A stretch of DNA of 35,374 nucleotides from Verrucomicrobiia bacterium (GTDB lineage Bacteria > Verrucomicrobiota > Verrucomicrobiia > Verrucomicrobiales > DEV007). The notes under the pieces were generated by a model. That model worked only from the letters and a program-made list of their open reading frames with translations. It did not search any database and was not told the DNA's origin. The stretch is from positions 1 to 35,374 of the forward strand of contig JAUIGT010000002.1 in assembly GCA_030432615.1 (NCBI GenBank). Reading direction: 5' to 3'. Both the position numbers and the translations under genes were made by a program. This document shows, piece after piece, positions 15,458 to 24,644 of the stretch; the stretch's first letter is position 1; each line of letters opens with the position of its first letter.

Positions 15458-17146
15458 ATGAGTGACATCGACCAGGCCGCCGTCGAGCAGGAAGCCGCCG
15501 AATTGGCGGAGGTGAACAAGAAGCCGTTCTTCCAGCGCTTCGGTTACTACGCGAAGAAGTCGGGTCCCGGCTGGTTGCAGGCGGCGATCACCCTCGGGGG
15601 TGGTTCGCTGGCTGGTGCCATGTATCTCGGGGTGTTCATGGGCTACAACATGATGTGGCTGCAGCCGCTGGCGATGATCATCGGTGTCGTAATGTTGAGC
15701 GCCATCGCCTACGTGACGCTCTCGACCGGCGAGCGTCCCTTTCACGCCATCAAGAGCCATGTCTCGCCCGTGCTCGCCTGGGCCTGGATCATTGCCACCC
15801 TGATGGCCAACATCGTCTGGTGCATGCCGCAGTTTTCCCTGGGGACCGCGGCGATCCAGCAGAACATCCTCGGGATGGAATCGGGAACCATGACCAGCAC
15901 GGTGATCATCTGCCTCGTCCTCCTCGGCACCGCCCTGCTGGTGAACTACTTCTACCAGGCGGGAGTAAGAGGGGTGGCCACCTTCGAGTTGATCCTCAAG
16001 ATCATGGTGGCCATCGTGGTGATCTCCTTCTTCGGCGTGGTCGGTGTGCTGACCGTGAAAGGCGGGCTCGATTGGGGCGCGGTGTTCGCCGGCATGATTC
16101 CCAACCCCAAGCTTCTCAGCGAGGCCGCTCCGACTTTTGTCCCCTACATCGAGGCCACGGGCGAGTTCGCCGGCTACTGGCGCGAGAAGATGGCGGCCGA
16201 CCAACTCGACATCATGATGACGGCCTTCGGCACCGCGGTGGGGATCAACATGACCTTCCTGCTGCCCTACTCGATGCTTCGCAAGGGCTGGGGCAAGGAT
16301 CACCGGCAACTGGCGGTATTCGACCTTTCCATCGGCCTCATCGTTCCCTTCGTGCTGGCGACCGGTTGCGTGGTCATCGCGGCGGCTTCGCAGTTCCACA
16401 CCAAGTTCGGCGACGTGCTCAACGAGGACGGCACGGTGATGACCGCGATGGCGGGCGACTTTCACGGCATCCTCGACGGACGGCTGAAGTTCGAGATGGG
16501 AGACGAGGCCTTTGCCGCGCTGACCCCGGAACAGCTCGACGCCGCCCGCGCCGACGCTCCCAAGGCCGATCGGGAACTGGCCGCGATGCTGACCAAGCGG
16601 AACAATTTCCAACTCGCCAACGCCCTGACTCCGCTGGCCGGCGAGACGGTGAGCCAGAAGATTTTCGGCGTGGGCGTGTTCGGGATGGCCCTCTCGACCA
16701 TCATCATCCTGATGCTGATCAATGGCTTCACCTTCTGCGAGATGTTCGGGAAACCGGGCAATCGCGGCATCCATCTGCTGGGTTGCCTGGTGGCCGGACT
16801 CGCCGGTTTCCTGGGGCCCATCTACATCTGGCAGAACGCGGGGCCCAAGCTCGCGGTGCCGACTTCGGTGATCGGGGGGAGCCTGATTCCCATCGCCTAT
16901 TTCACCTTTTTCCTCCTGATGAACAGTCGCAAGACCCTCGGCGACAAGATGCCGAAGGGCGGGATGCGGTTGTTGTGGAACGTGCTCATGGTCATCGCCA
17001 CGACCCTGGCCACCATCGGCACGGTGAAGGTGCTGCTCTCGAAGGGACCCATGGGGCTGGTGGGCCTCGGTCTGCTCGGCCTTCTCTTTTTCTTCGGGCT
17101 CATCGGGTTCTTTCTCAACGAGAAGAAACACCAGGCCGGTCACTGA
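15458..17146 (+). CDS. Nramp-superfamily (divalent metal/SLC11-related) transporter, non-canonical
   Basis: Multi-TM protein; KKSGPGWLQAAITLGGGSLAGAM in the TM1 position, GTAVGINMTFLLPYSMLRKGWG in the TM6 position; periplasmic insertion between later TMs. Confidence 0.8.
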   Translation: MSDIDQAAVEQEAAELAEVNKKPFFQRFGYYAKKSGPGWLQAAITLGGGSLAGAMYLGVFMGYNMMWLQPLAMIIGVVMLSAIAYVTLSTGERPFHAIKSHVSPVLAWAWIIATLMANIVWCMPQFSLGTAAIQQNILGMESGTMTSTVIICLVLLGTALLVNYFYQAGVRGVATFELILKIMVAIVVISFFGVVGVLTVKGGLDWGAVFAGMIPNPKLLSEAAPTFVPYIEATGEFAGYWREKMAADQLDIMMTAFGTAVGINMTFLLPYSMLRKGWGKDHRQLAVFDLSIGLIVPFVLATGCVVIAAASQFHTKFGDVLNEDGTVMTAMAGDFHGILDGRLKFEMGDEAFAALTPEQLDAARADAPKADRELAAMLTKRNNFQLANALTPLAGETVSQKIFGVGVFGMALSTIIILMLINGFTFCEMFGKPGNRGIHLLGCLVAGLAGFLGPIYIWQNAGPKLAVPTSVIGGSLIPIAYFTFFLLMNSRKTLGDKMPKGGMRLLWNVLMVIATTLATIGTVKVLLSKGPMGLVGLGLLGLLFFFGLIGFFLNEKKHQAGH

Positions 17147-17209
17147 GGGGATCCCCCGAAACCTTCAACCGGGAACCGACCAACCTTTCAACCTCAGCGA
17201 AGCGACATC

Positions 17210-18256
17210 ATGAAATTCGGAATCATCGGCGCGGGCATGATCGCCAACTTTCACGCCAAGGCCATCGAAGCCATGGAGGGAGGAGAACTGCATTCGGTCT
17301 ACGGCCGCCGGCCGGAGGCGGTCGAGGAACTGGCGAAGGAACTGGGCTGCAAGGGCTACAGCGATTTCGATGAATTCCTCGCCGATCCGGAACTCGAGAT
17401 CGTCACCATCGCCACCCCCAGCGGCGCCCACCTCGATCCGGCCATCGCGGCGGCGAAAGCGGGCAAGCATGTCATTTGCGAGAAGCCGCTCGAGATCACG
17501 CCCGAGCGCATCGACATGATGATCGCCGCCTGCGAGGAGGCGGGCGTGACCCTGGCGGGGATCTTCAATCGCCGCTTTCACCCGGCCATGGAGGCCTTCA
17601 AGAAAGCGGTGGAAGAGGGACGCTTCGGACAACTCACCATCTGCGATGCGCAGATCAAGTGGTATCGGGACCAGGCTTACTACGATTCCGGCGCATGGCG
17701 GGGAACCTGGAACCTCGACGGGGGCGGCGCGCTGATGAACCAATCCATCCACCTGATCGACCAGCTCATCTACCTGGCCGGTGACGTCGCGACGGTGTCG
17801 GCTTCGATGGCCTGCCTCGCCCACGAAGGCATCGAGGTGGAGGACACCGCGGTGGCCGTGCTCGAATTCAAGAACGGCGCCCGGGGGACCATCCAGGGCT
17901 CGACCGCCTGCTGGTCATCGACCGGACACCCGGCCGAGGTGAACCTCTGCGGCGACCGGGGATCCGCTTTCCTCGCGGACGAGAAATTCCGCGTCTGGGA
18001 TTTCGCGGAGGCAAAACCGGAGGACGAAGAGATCCGCGCGACCCTGATGCAGGGCTCCGAAGGGGGCGGGCTCGGCGCCAACGACCCCAAGGCCATCAAT
18101 TTCACTGGTCACCAGCGCAACTTCGAGGATGTCGTCGAAGCCATCAAAGCCGGTCGCCCGCCGAAGATCGACGGCAACGAAGCCCGCCGTGCCGTGGCCT
18201 TGATCTGCGCCATCTACGAGAGCGCCAAGAACGGCGGCAAGCGGGTGGAACTGTAG
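17210..18256 (+). CDS. Gfo/Idh/MocA family oxidoreductase
   Basis: MKFGIIGAGMIANFHAKAIEAMEGGELHSVYGRRPE...VTIATPSGAHLDPAIAAAKAGKHVICEKPLEIT: Rossmann fold and EKP motif. Confidence 0.95.
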   Translation: MKFGIIGAGMIANFHAKAIEAMEGGELHSVYGRRPEAVEELAKELGCKGYSDFDEFLADPELEIVTIATPSGAHLDPAIAAAKAGKHVICEKPLEITPERIDMMIAACEEAGVTLAGIFNRRFHPAMEAFKKAVEEGRFGQLTICDAQIKWYRDQAYYDSGAWRGTWNLDGGGALMNQSIHLIDQLIYLAGDVATVSASMACLAHEGIEVEDTAVAVLEFKNGARGTIQGSTACWSSTGHPAEVNLCGDRGSAFLADEKFRVWDFAEAKPEDEEIRATLMQGSEGGGLGANDPKAINFTGHQRNFEDVVEAIKAGRPPKIDGNEARRAVALICAIYESAKNGGKRVEL

Positions 18257-18344
18257 CCGCGCCCGACGGAGCGCGGAAGGGGAGGGCACGACTTGTGCAG
18301 CCTACCCCCTGGGGGGCGGCCGCTCCACCGCTCGGTGGCGGTGG

Positions 18345-20180
18345 TTACAGCTTCTTCACGTAGGCATAGTAGGCGCCGGTGACTTCGCCATCGGGACCGA
18401 GGAAACGCGCGTCGAATTGCGCCGGGCCGGCGGGAAGGGTGACCTTCAGCGTGACGGACGGTTTTTGCCCATCTACGGGCGCTTCCGCCTCGACATCGCC
18501 GATCTTGATCCAGGCTTTCGCCGCCGGAATGGCTACCCCGGGACGGGCGCGATACGCCTGGACGCCGGGGACGTCTTCGCCGGGAGGAAGCGACGCGGTG
18601 ATGCCGGCGCCGGATTCCTTCGGCCAGCGGCGCAGTTCGATCTCGTAGTCGCCGGCGGTCTCGACTTCGACGTTCCAGTGGCCGGTGTTTTCCGGCTTGT
18701 TCTCCCCGTTGCGAATGTGGCTGTGATTCCACGGGGTGAGGCCGACGGTGATCCAGTCGTGGGCCGTGAGCGTGCTCGGATTCTCCGCCGGATTGCCCAG
18801 GATGATGCGGGCGTCCTGCGAGAAGGTCGGCTCCAGTTCCGCCCACCAGTCCTCGTAGAAATTGATCAATCGCTTCGCTTCCTCGGGATAGAGTTCGATG
18901 ACATCGTTCTCCTGGCCGGGGTCTTCCTTGATGGCGTAGAGAGCGTGTTTCGGCTTGCCGTTCTTGCCCGCTTCCTGGCTGACGAGACGCCAGTCGGAGG
19001 TCATGACCGCCGACTTCCGCCACTTGATGGGATCCTTCACCCGCTGGCTGTCGGTCACGAGAATGCGGTCGGGCCAATCGGCGACTTTTTTCCCGTCCAG
19101 CAAGGGGCGAAGGGAAACGCCGTCGAACTTGACGCCCTCGGGAGCGGGCAGGTCGCAGTAGTCGATCAGGGTTGGAACGACGTCCACATGGGCGGTGATG
19201 GGCTCGACATCGCGACCGCCGGTGAGTCCGCCGGCCGGCCAGTGAACGAAGAACGGCACCCGGTGTCCGCCGTCGTACTCGCTGCCCTTGGCGCCGCGCA
19301 TGTCGGCGTTGAAGATCTTTGCTCCGCTGGAAGTGCCGTTGTCCGTGGTGAAGATGAAGATCGTGTTTTCCGCCAGGCCTTTCTCCTCCAGCCAGGAACG
19401 GAGTTCGCCGACGTTGTGGTCGATATTCGCGATCATGCCGAAGAAATGGGCGAGCCCGACATTCAGCCCCTGGTCCTCGTAGGGTTTGGCGAATTCCGGC
19501 GGCGCGTGCATGGGCCCGTGGGGCGCGTTGGTGGCGATGTAGGCGAAGAACGGCTTCCCGGCACCCGCCTGGGTTTCGATGAACCGCTTCGCGTAGTCGA
19601 AGAAGACATCCGTGCAGAATCCCTCGACCGGAGTCGGCTTCGAATTGTGGAAGTAGGCGCCGTCGAAGTAGGCGTTGTCCCAGTAGTCGGGAGTCTGCCC
19701 GACCCCGCCGCCGCCGTGGCGCATCACTTCCTGGAAGCCGCGATCCTCGGGCCGGAAGGGGTAGTTGTCACCGAGGTGCCACTTGCCGAACATCCCCGTC
19801 GCGTAGCCGCCATCGGAAAAGATCTGTCCGAGGGTGACCTCGTTCTCGCGCAGCATCGAACGTCCCGCGATGGTATGCCAGACGCCGGTGCGGTCCGTCC
19901 AGTGACCGGTGAGCAGGGCGCAGCGGGTGGGGGAACAGGTGGGGGCGACGTGATAGTCCGTCAGGCGCACGCTGTCGGCGTGGAGTTCATCGATGCGGGG
20001 CGTCTTGAGGACCGGGTTCCCGTGGCAGGAAAGATCGCCGTAACCCTGGTCGTCGGTGATCACGAGGACGACGTTCGGACGATCCGCGGCCAGCGTGGAG
20101 GTCGCGAGGAACGCGAAGCTGAAGAACGCGAGAAGGGAAAGGCGGCGTGCCGAGAACGGCCGGCGGAAGGAAAATTTCAT
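18345..20180 (-). CDS. Arylsulfatase-type sulfatase
   Basis: RPNVVLVITDDQGYGDLSCHGNPVLKTPRIDELHADSVRLTDYHVAPTCSPTRCALLTGH: C-x-P-x-R formylglycine motif; GKWHLG; FTTDNGT. Confidence 0.97.
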   Translation of the reverse strand: MKFSFRRPFSARRLSLLAFFSFAFLATSTLAADRPNVVLVITDDQGYGDLSCHGNPVLKTPRIDELHADSVRLTDYHVAPTCSPTRCALLTGHWTDRTGVWHTIAGRSMLRENEVTLGQIFSDGGYATGMFGKWHLGDNYPFRPEDRGFQEVMRHGGGGVGQTPDYWDNAYFDGAYFHNSKPTPVEGFCTDVFFDYAKRFIETQAGAGKPFFAYIATNAPHGPMHAPPEFAKPYEDQGLNVGLAHFFGMIANIDHNVGELRSWLEEKGLAENTIFIFTTDNGTSSGAKIFNADMRGAKGSEYDGGHRVPFFVHWPAGGLTGGRDVEPITAHVDVVPTLIDYCDLPAPEGVKFDGVSLRPLLDGKKVADWPDRILVTDSQRVKDPIKWRKSAVMTSDWRLVSQEAGKNGKPKHALYAIKEDPGQENDVIELYPEEAKRLINFYEDWWAELEPTFSQDARIILGNPAENPSTLTAHDWITVGLTPWNHSHIRNGENKPENTGHWNVEVETAGDYEIELRRWPKESGAGITASLPPGEDVPGVQAYRARPGVAIPAAKAWIKIGDVEAEAPVDGQKPSVTLKVTLPAGPAQFDARFLGPDGEVTGAYYAYVKKL

Positions 20181-20402
20181 GTCCGCCTATCATCCCGAAG
20201 GAAGACGGAGAGTTCAACCGCGAAACCATCCGCGACCGAGCCACGGACGAAGGGGACATCATCGGTTGGACCGGACCGAAACATTGGCGGCTTGACGTGC
20301 CCGGCACGGTTCCGGTAGTTTTTCGTAGTCGGCGGAAAGGCGACAGAAGCTCCCCATTCCGCTTTTGATCTCTTCCCTCAATCCCTCCACCCCTCCCATT
20401 TC

Positions 20403-21221
20403 ATGAAGACTTCCCACCGACACTCGATAGCCTCCGCATCGCAGGCGAGGGGTTTCACGATGATCGAACTTCTCATCGTTATTTTGATCATCGGCATTCT
20501 TTCCGCTCTCGCCTTTCCCGTGGCCGGCAAGGTGAAGAGACTGGCGGACGAAGCCGTGACCATCAACAACCTGAAGCAGATCAGCTCCGCGACCATGGTG
20601 TGGGCGGCCGAACATGGAGATAAATTGCCTTCTCCGAAGTATTCGGGTGACGAGATCGACCTGCCTCTCTACTGGACCCTCCAGACCGACGGTGAGGAGG
20701 GGCTCTGGCTCAACGGTGTGGTGTTTGCGGCCGTCTATATCGAGGAAGACTTGGCTGATGACCCTTCGGATATCGTGCCGGCGCCGAGCGGCGGTTCGAA
20801 CCAAGCCAGCTCGGGCGTTCATCTCGTGAGCACGGTATTCGAGAGTCGCGTGTCCACCTTGGCGAATCCGCAGGAAACGAACTGGTACAAGCACAGCTTC
20901 GCCATGAACGCCAACCTGATGTATGACGAAATGGCGACGCTTCGGGGGCTTCCCAATCCCTGGTACAGCGAGAAGGCCTTGTCCAAGTTCGAGCCAGCGG
21001 CGGCCATGCTGTTCATCGATTGTTCCGAACCGAACGTGGTGATGGCGGAGGACCTTCCCTCGATCCTGGAAACGGCGGAGGAGCGCTACGACGGCAAACG
21101 CGTTGCCGTCTGTTACCTGGATGGCCGGGTACAGAAGATTCATCCCGATGAAATTCCAGCGAGCGATCCCGAGTCCGATCGGGAATCCAGCCTCTTCTGG
21201 CGGGGCGTGCTGCCGGATTGA
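20403..21221 (+). CDS. Type II secretion/pilin-like prepilin with N-terminal methylation motif
   Basis: RGFTMIELLIVILIIGILSALAFPVAGKVKRLADEAVTINNLKQISSATMVWAAEHGDKLP; C-term VAVCYLDGRVQKIHPDEIP. Confidence 0.92.
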   Translation: MKTSHRHSIASASQARGFTMIELLIVILIIGILSALAFPVAGKVKRLADEAVTINNLKQISSATMVWAAEHGDKLPSPKYSGDEIDLPLYWTLQTDGEEGLWLNGVVFAAVYIEEDLADDPSDIVPAPSGGSNQASSGVHLVSTVFESRVSTLANPQETNWYKHSFAMNANLMYDEMATLRGLPNPWYSEKALSKFEPAAAMLFIDCSEPNVVMAEDLPSILETAEERYDGKRVAVCYLDGRVQKIHPDEIPASDPESDRESSLFWRGVLPD

Positions 21222-21602
21222 GGCGGGCGAGCATGGCGAACCGCTTGCGATTGGGCAAACTCACTCGAGGTGGGCCCGCGCGAATGTCGGAGATCATCGG
21301 CTTCGTGACACCCCACCTGTCGGCAAGTTGGCTGGACTCCTGGTCTACAAGGCTGTGGTCGGCCCGGTAAGAAATGTGGATGGCCAGCGGGCCGATTGAA
21401 GCATTCCATCGTTGATGAGCGATCCCAAGGGCAGGTTGTCGCCGGGGCATCGGAAGCTTCTCTGAACAGGCCGTGTTCCGTGTGCCGTCCCGAATAGGGT
21501 TGTTGCCGGCTTGGTTTTGCGAATCCGCCTCCCTGTTCTGCCGGAATCATGTCATGACTTGGGAGAACTTTCCCGACGGGCTGCTCCCTCCCCAGAGACA
21601 CG

Positions 21603-21635
21603 AAAAAGGCGGCCCGGTTTCCCGGACCGCCTTTC
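21603..21635 (-). terminator. Intrinsic terminator downstream of ppdK
   Basis: Minus strand: aaaggcggtccgg-gaaa-ccgggccgccttttt; 13-bp stem with one mismatch, tetraloop, T5. Confidence 0.85.
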
Positions 21636-21676
21636 GGCGTATTCGATGATCGAAATGGTTTCGGCGCTCGTCCGAA

Positions 21677-24436
21677 TCACTTCGCCAGGGCCGCCTGCGC
21701 GGCGGCGAGGCGGGCGACCGGGACACGATAGGGAGAGCAACTGACGTAGTTGAGTCCCAGTTCGTGGCAGAAGGTCACCGAAGACGGGTCACCACCGTGT
21801 TCACCGCAGATACCGAGCTTGATGTTCCGGCGCGTTCCCTTGCCCTTGGCCACGGCGATCTTCATCAGTTCGCCGACGCCGGTCTGGTCGAGGCTGGCGA
21901 AGGGGTTCTGAGGATAGATGTCGTTCTCCTGGTAGGAGTTCAGGAACGAACCCATGTCGTCACGGCTGACGCCGAGCGCGGTCTGGGTGAGGTCGTTGGT
22001 TCCGAAGGAGAAGAACTGGGCATGCTCGGCGATCTCGTCGGCGGTCACGGCACCGCGGGGCACCTCGATCATGGTGCCGACCAGGTACTTGAACTTCACG
22101 TCCTTGGCCTTCATGACCTCCTTGGCCACGCGATGGATGATCTCGGTCTGGAGCTGCAACTCGCGAGCGTAGCCGACGAGCGGCACCATCACTTCGGGGT
22201 GCACTTCGATGCCCTTCTTCACGCACTGGGCGGCGGCTTCGAAGATGGCCTGGGCCTGCATCTCGGCGATCTCGGGATAGGAAATCGCGAGACGGCAACC
22301 GCGGTGACCGAGCATGGGGTTGAACTCGTGGAGTTCTTCCACCCGACGCTGGATCTCGGCCGGTTTCACTCCGAGCTTGGCCGCCAGTTCCTTCTGCTGA
22401 TCCTTGGTGTGGGGAAGGAACTCGTGCAGCGGCGGGTCAAGCAGACGGATGGTGGCCGGCCGGCCTTCCAGCGCCTTGAAGATGCCGAAGAAGTCCTTCC
22501 GCTGGTGGGGCAGGAGTTTCTTGAGCGCCTTGCGGCGGTCGTCTTCGTTCTCGGCCAGGATCATCTCGCGCATGGCGTCGATGCGGTCTCCCTCGAAGAA
22601 CATGTGCTCGGTCCGGGTGAGGCCGATGCCCTCGGCGCCGAAAGCGATGGCGGTCTTCACCTGCTCGGGCGTGTCGGCGTTGGTGCGGACACCCAGCTTG
22701 GTGGCCTTGGCGCACCATTCCATCAGCTGGACGAAGTCCTGGAACTTCTCCGTCTTCTGGGCGGCCTTGTTGTTCTTCACGAGGCCGGCGATGATCTCGG
22801 ACGGCGCGGTCTTCAGTTCACCGCCGTAGACGGTGCCGGCGGTCCCGTCGATGGAGAGGAAATCCCCTTCCTTGAAGGTCTTGCCACCCGCCTTGACGGT
22901 CTTCTTGTGGTAGTCGATCTCGACGCCGGAAGCGCCGCAGACGCAGACCTTCCCCATCTGGCGCGCCACGAGGGCGGCGTGCGAGGAAACCCCGCCGCGA
23001 GAGGTGAGAATCCCTTCCGCGGCGATCATCCCGCGAAGGTCTTCGGGCGAGGTCTCGACGCGAACGAGCAGCACCTTCTCGCCCTTGTCGGCGGCGGCGG
23101 CGGCGCGATCGGCGTTGAGGTAGATCTTGCCGGAGGCGGCACCGGGACCGGCCGGGAGACCGCTGGCGACCTGCTTGGCCTTCTTCACCTCGGCGGCGTC
23201 GAAAACCGGGGCCAGCAACTGGTCGAGCTGATCGGCGGGGTTGAGCTGCACCGCTTTCTTCCAGTCGATGAGCTTCTCCTTCACCATGTCGGCGGCGAAC
23301 TTCAGCGCGGCGGCGGCGGTCCGTTTGCCGTTCCGGGTCTGCAGCATGAAGAGCTTGCCGTCCTGGATGGTGAACTCGACGTCCTGCACGTCCTTGTAGT
23401 GCTTCTCGAGAATCTTGCGAACCTTGAGCAGTTCCTTGTAGGCGGCGGGAAGCGCCTTGGCCATGTCCACCACCGGGAAGGGCGTGCGGACACCGGCGAC
23501 CACGTCTTCGCCCTGGGCGTTGACGAGGAATTCACCGTAGAGTTCGTTGTCCCCGTTGGCGGGGTTGCGGGTGAAAGCCACGCCGGAACCGGAGTTTTCA
23601 CCGGTGTTGCCGAAGACCATGGCCTGCACGTTGACGGCGGTGCCCCACTCGGCGGGGATGCCATACTTGCGGCGATAGACGATGGCGCGGTCGTTCATCC
23701 AGGAACCGAACACGGCGCCGGCGGCGCCTTCGAGTTGTTCCCAGGGGCTCTCGGGGAAGCTGTGACCGGTGCGGTCCTTCACCAGCTTCTTGAATCGGGC
23801 GACGAGTTCCTGGTTGTCTTCTGCGGTGAGCTCGGAATCGATGATGTCCTTGTTGCTGTAGGTCTCGTGCTTGTAGGCCTCGATCACTTCCTCGAAGGGC
23901 TCGTGATCCTCGCCGGGGCGCTTCTGCACGCCGAGCACGACGTCGCCGTACATCTGGATGAAACGGCGGTAGCAGTCCCAGGCGAAACGCTCGTTGTCGG
24001 TCGCCTTGGCGAGCGCCGCCACGGTGGCGTCGTTGAGGCCCAGGTTGAGGACGGTGTCCATCATGCCGGGCATGGAATCGCGGGCGCCGGAACGGACGGC
24101 GACGAGGAGGGGGAACCCTTCGGCGTCACCGAACTTGTAGCCCATGATCTTCTCCATGTTGGCGATGCCGGCCTCCATCTGCTGGTGCAGGCTCTTCGGG
24201 TAGGTGCGCTTGTTGTCGTAGAAATAGGTGCACACCTCCGTGGTAATGGTGAAGCCGGGAGGCACCGGAAGACCGATCCTGGTCATCTCCGCGAGGTTGG
24301 CTCCCTTGCCGCCGAGGAGCGGCTTCATCGAGCCGTTGCCGTCGGCTTTGCCGTCGCCCCAGGTGTAGACGTATTTGGTGGAGTTGCCGCTCGCCTTCTT
24401 GGCGGCGGATTTCTTGGCTGCTTTCTTTTTGGCCAT
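21677..24436 (-). CDS. ppdK: Pyruvate, phosphate dikinase
   Basis: [68 protein letters not shown] catalytic His region; C-terminal [41 protein letters not shown]. Start at ATG 24436. Confidence 0.97.
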   Translation of the reverse strand: MAKKKAAKKSAAKKASGNSTKYVYTWGDGKADGNGSMKPLLGGKGANLAEMTRIGLPVPPGFTITTEVCTYFYDNKRTYPKSLHQQMEAGIANMEKIMGYKFGDAEGFPLLVAVRSGARDSMPGMMDTVLNLGLNDATVAALAKATDNERFAWDCYRRFIQMYGDVVLGVQKRPGEDHEPFEEVIEAYKHETYSNKDIIDSELTAEDNQELVARFKKLVKDRTGHSFPESPWEQLEGAAGAVFGSWMNDRAIVYRRKYGIPAEWGTAVNVQAMVFGNTGENSGSGVAFTRNPANGDNELYGEFLVNAQGEDVVAGVRTPFPVVDMAKALPAAYKELLKVRKILEKHYKDVQDVEFTIQDGKLFMLQTRNGKRTAAAALKFAADMVKEKLIDWKKAVQLNPADQLDQLLAPVFDAAEVKKAKQVASGLPAGPGAASGKIYLNADRAAAAADKGEKVLLVRVETSPEDLRGMIAAEGILTSRGGVSSHAALVARQMGKVCVCGASGVEIDYHKKTVKAGGKTFKEGDFLSIDGTAGTVYGGELKTAPSEIIAGLVKNNKAAQKTEKFQDFVQLMEWCAKATKLGVRTNADTPEQVKTAIAFGAEGIGLTRTEHMFFEGDRIDAMREMILAENEDDRRKALKKLLPHQRKDFFGIFKALEGRPATIRLLDPPLHEFLPHTKDQQKELAAKLGVKPAEIQRRVEELHEFNPMLGHRGCRLAISYPEIAEMQAQAIFEAAAQCVKKGIEVHPEVMVPLVGYARELQLQTEIIHRVAKEVMKAKDVKFKYLVGTMIEVPRGAVTADEIAEHAQFFSFGTNDLTQTALGVSRDDMGSFLNSYQENDIYPQNPFASLDQTGVGELMKIAVAKGKGTRRNIKLGICGEHGGDPSSVTFCHELGLNYVSCSPYRVPVARLAAAQAALAK

Positions 24437-24644
24437 GGTTGGTTTTTGTGTTGATCGATCGAAACAGGGAGGGCGCGCCAAAGGTCACGCCGGGTGAAGC
24501 CGAGGGAACAGGGTAGACACCGGCATCAGACAACACCCGACCCTGCCTCCCGCAAAGGCGGCGCAACCATACCTGTCACCGGCCATGTGTCAATCGGGCC
24601 TTCTTCCCGACCGACACCTGCGGATACGCCGTTGGCGAAGTCGC

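Noticed and set aside
15425-17143. 572-aa minus ORF and 15655..17373 plus ORF
   Set aside because: His/Asp/Arg-rich out-of-frame shadows of the Nramp-like gene.
18296-18350. GC-rich inverted repeat ccaccgctcggtggcggtgg between convergent genes
   Set aside because: Short, imperfect stem with no T-run on either strand; not convincing as a terminator.
18417-20318. 633-aa plus-strand ORF
   Set aside because: Antisense to the sulfatase gene.
21480-21602. Possible riboswitch in the gap downstream of ppdK
   Set aside because: No recognisable conserved core (for example no cobalamin-box consensus), and the location is downstream of the gene rather than upstream.
21764-24454. 896-aa plus-strand ORF
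   Set aside because: Antisense to ppdK; Leu/Gly/His/Val-rich shadow composition.
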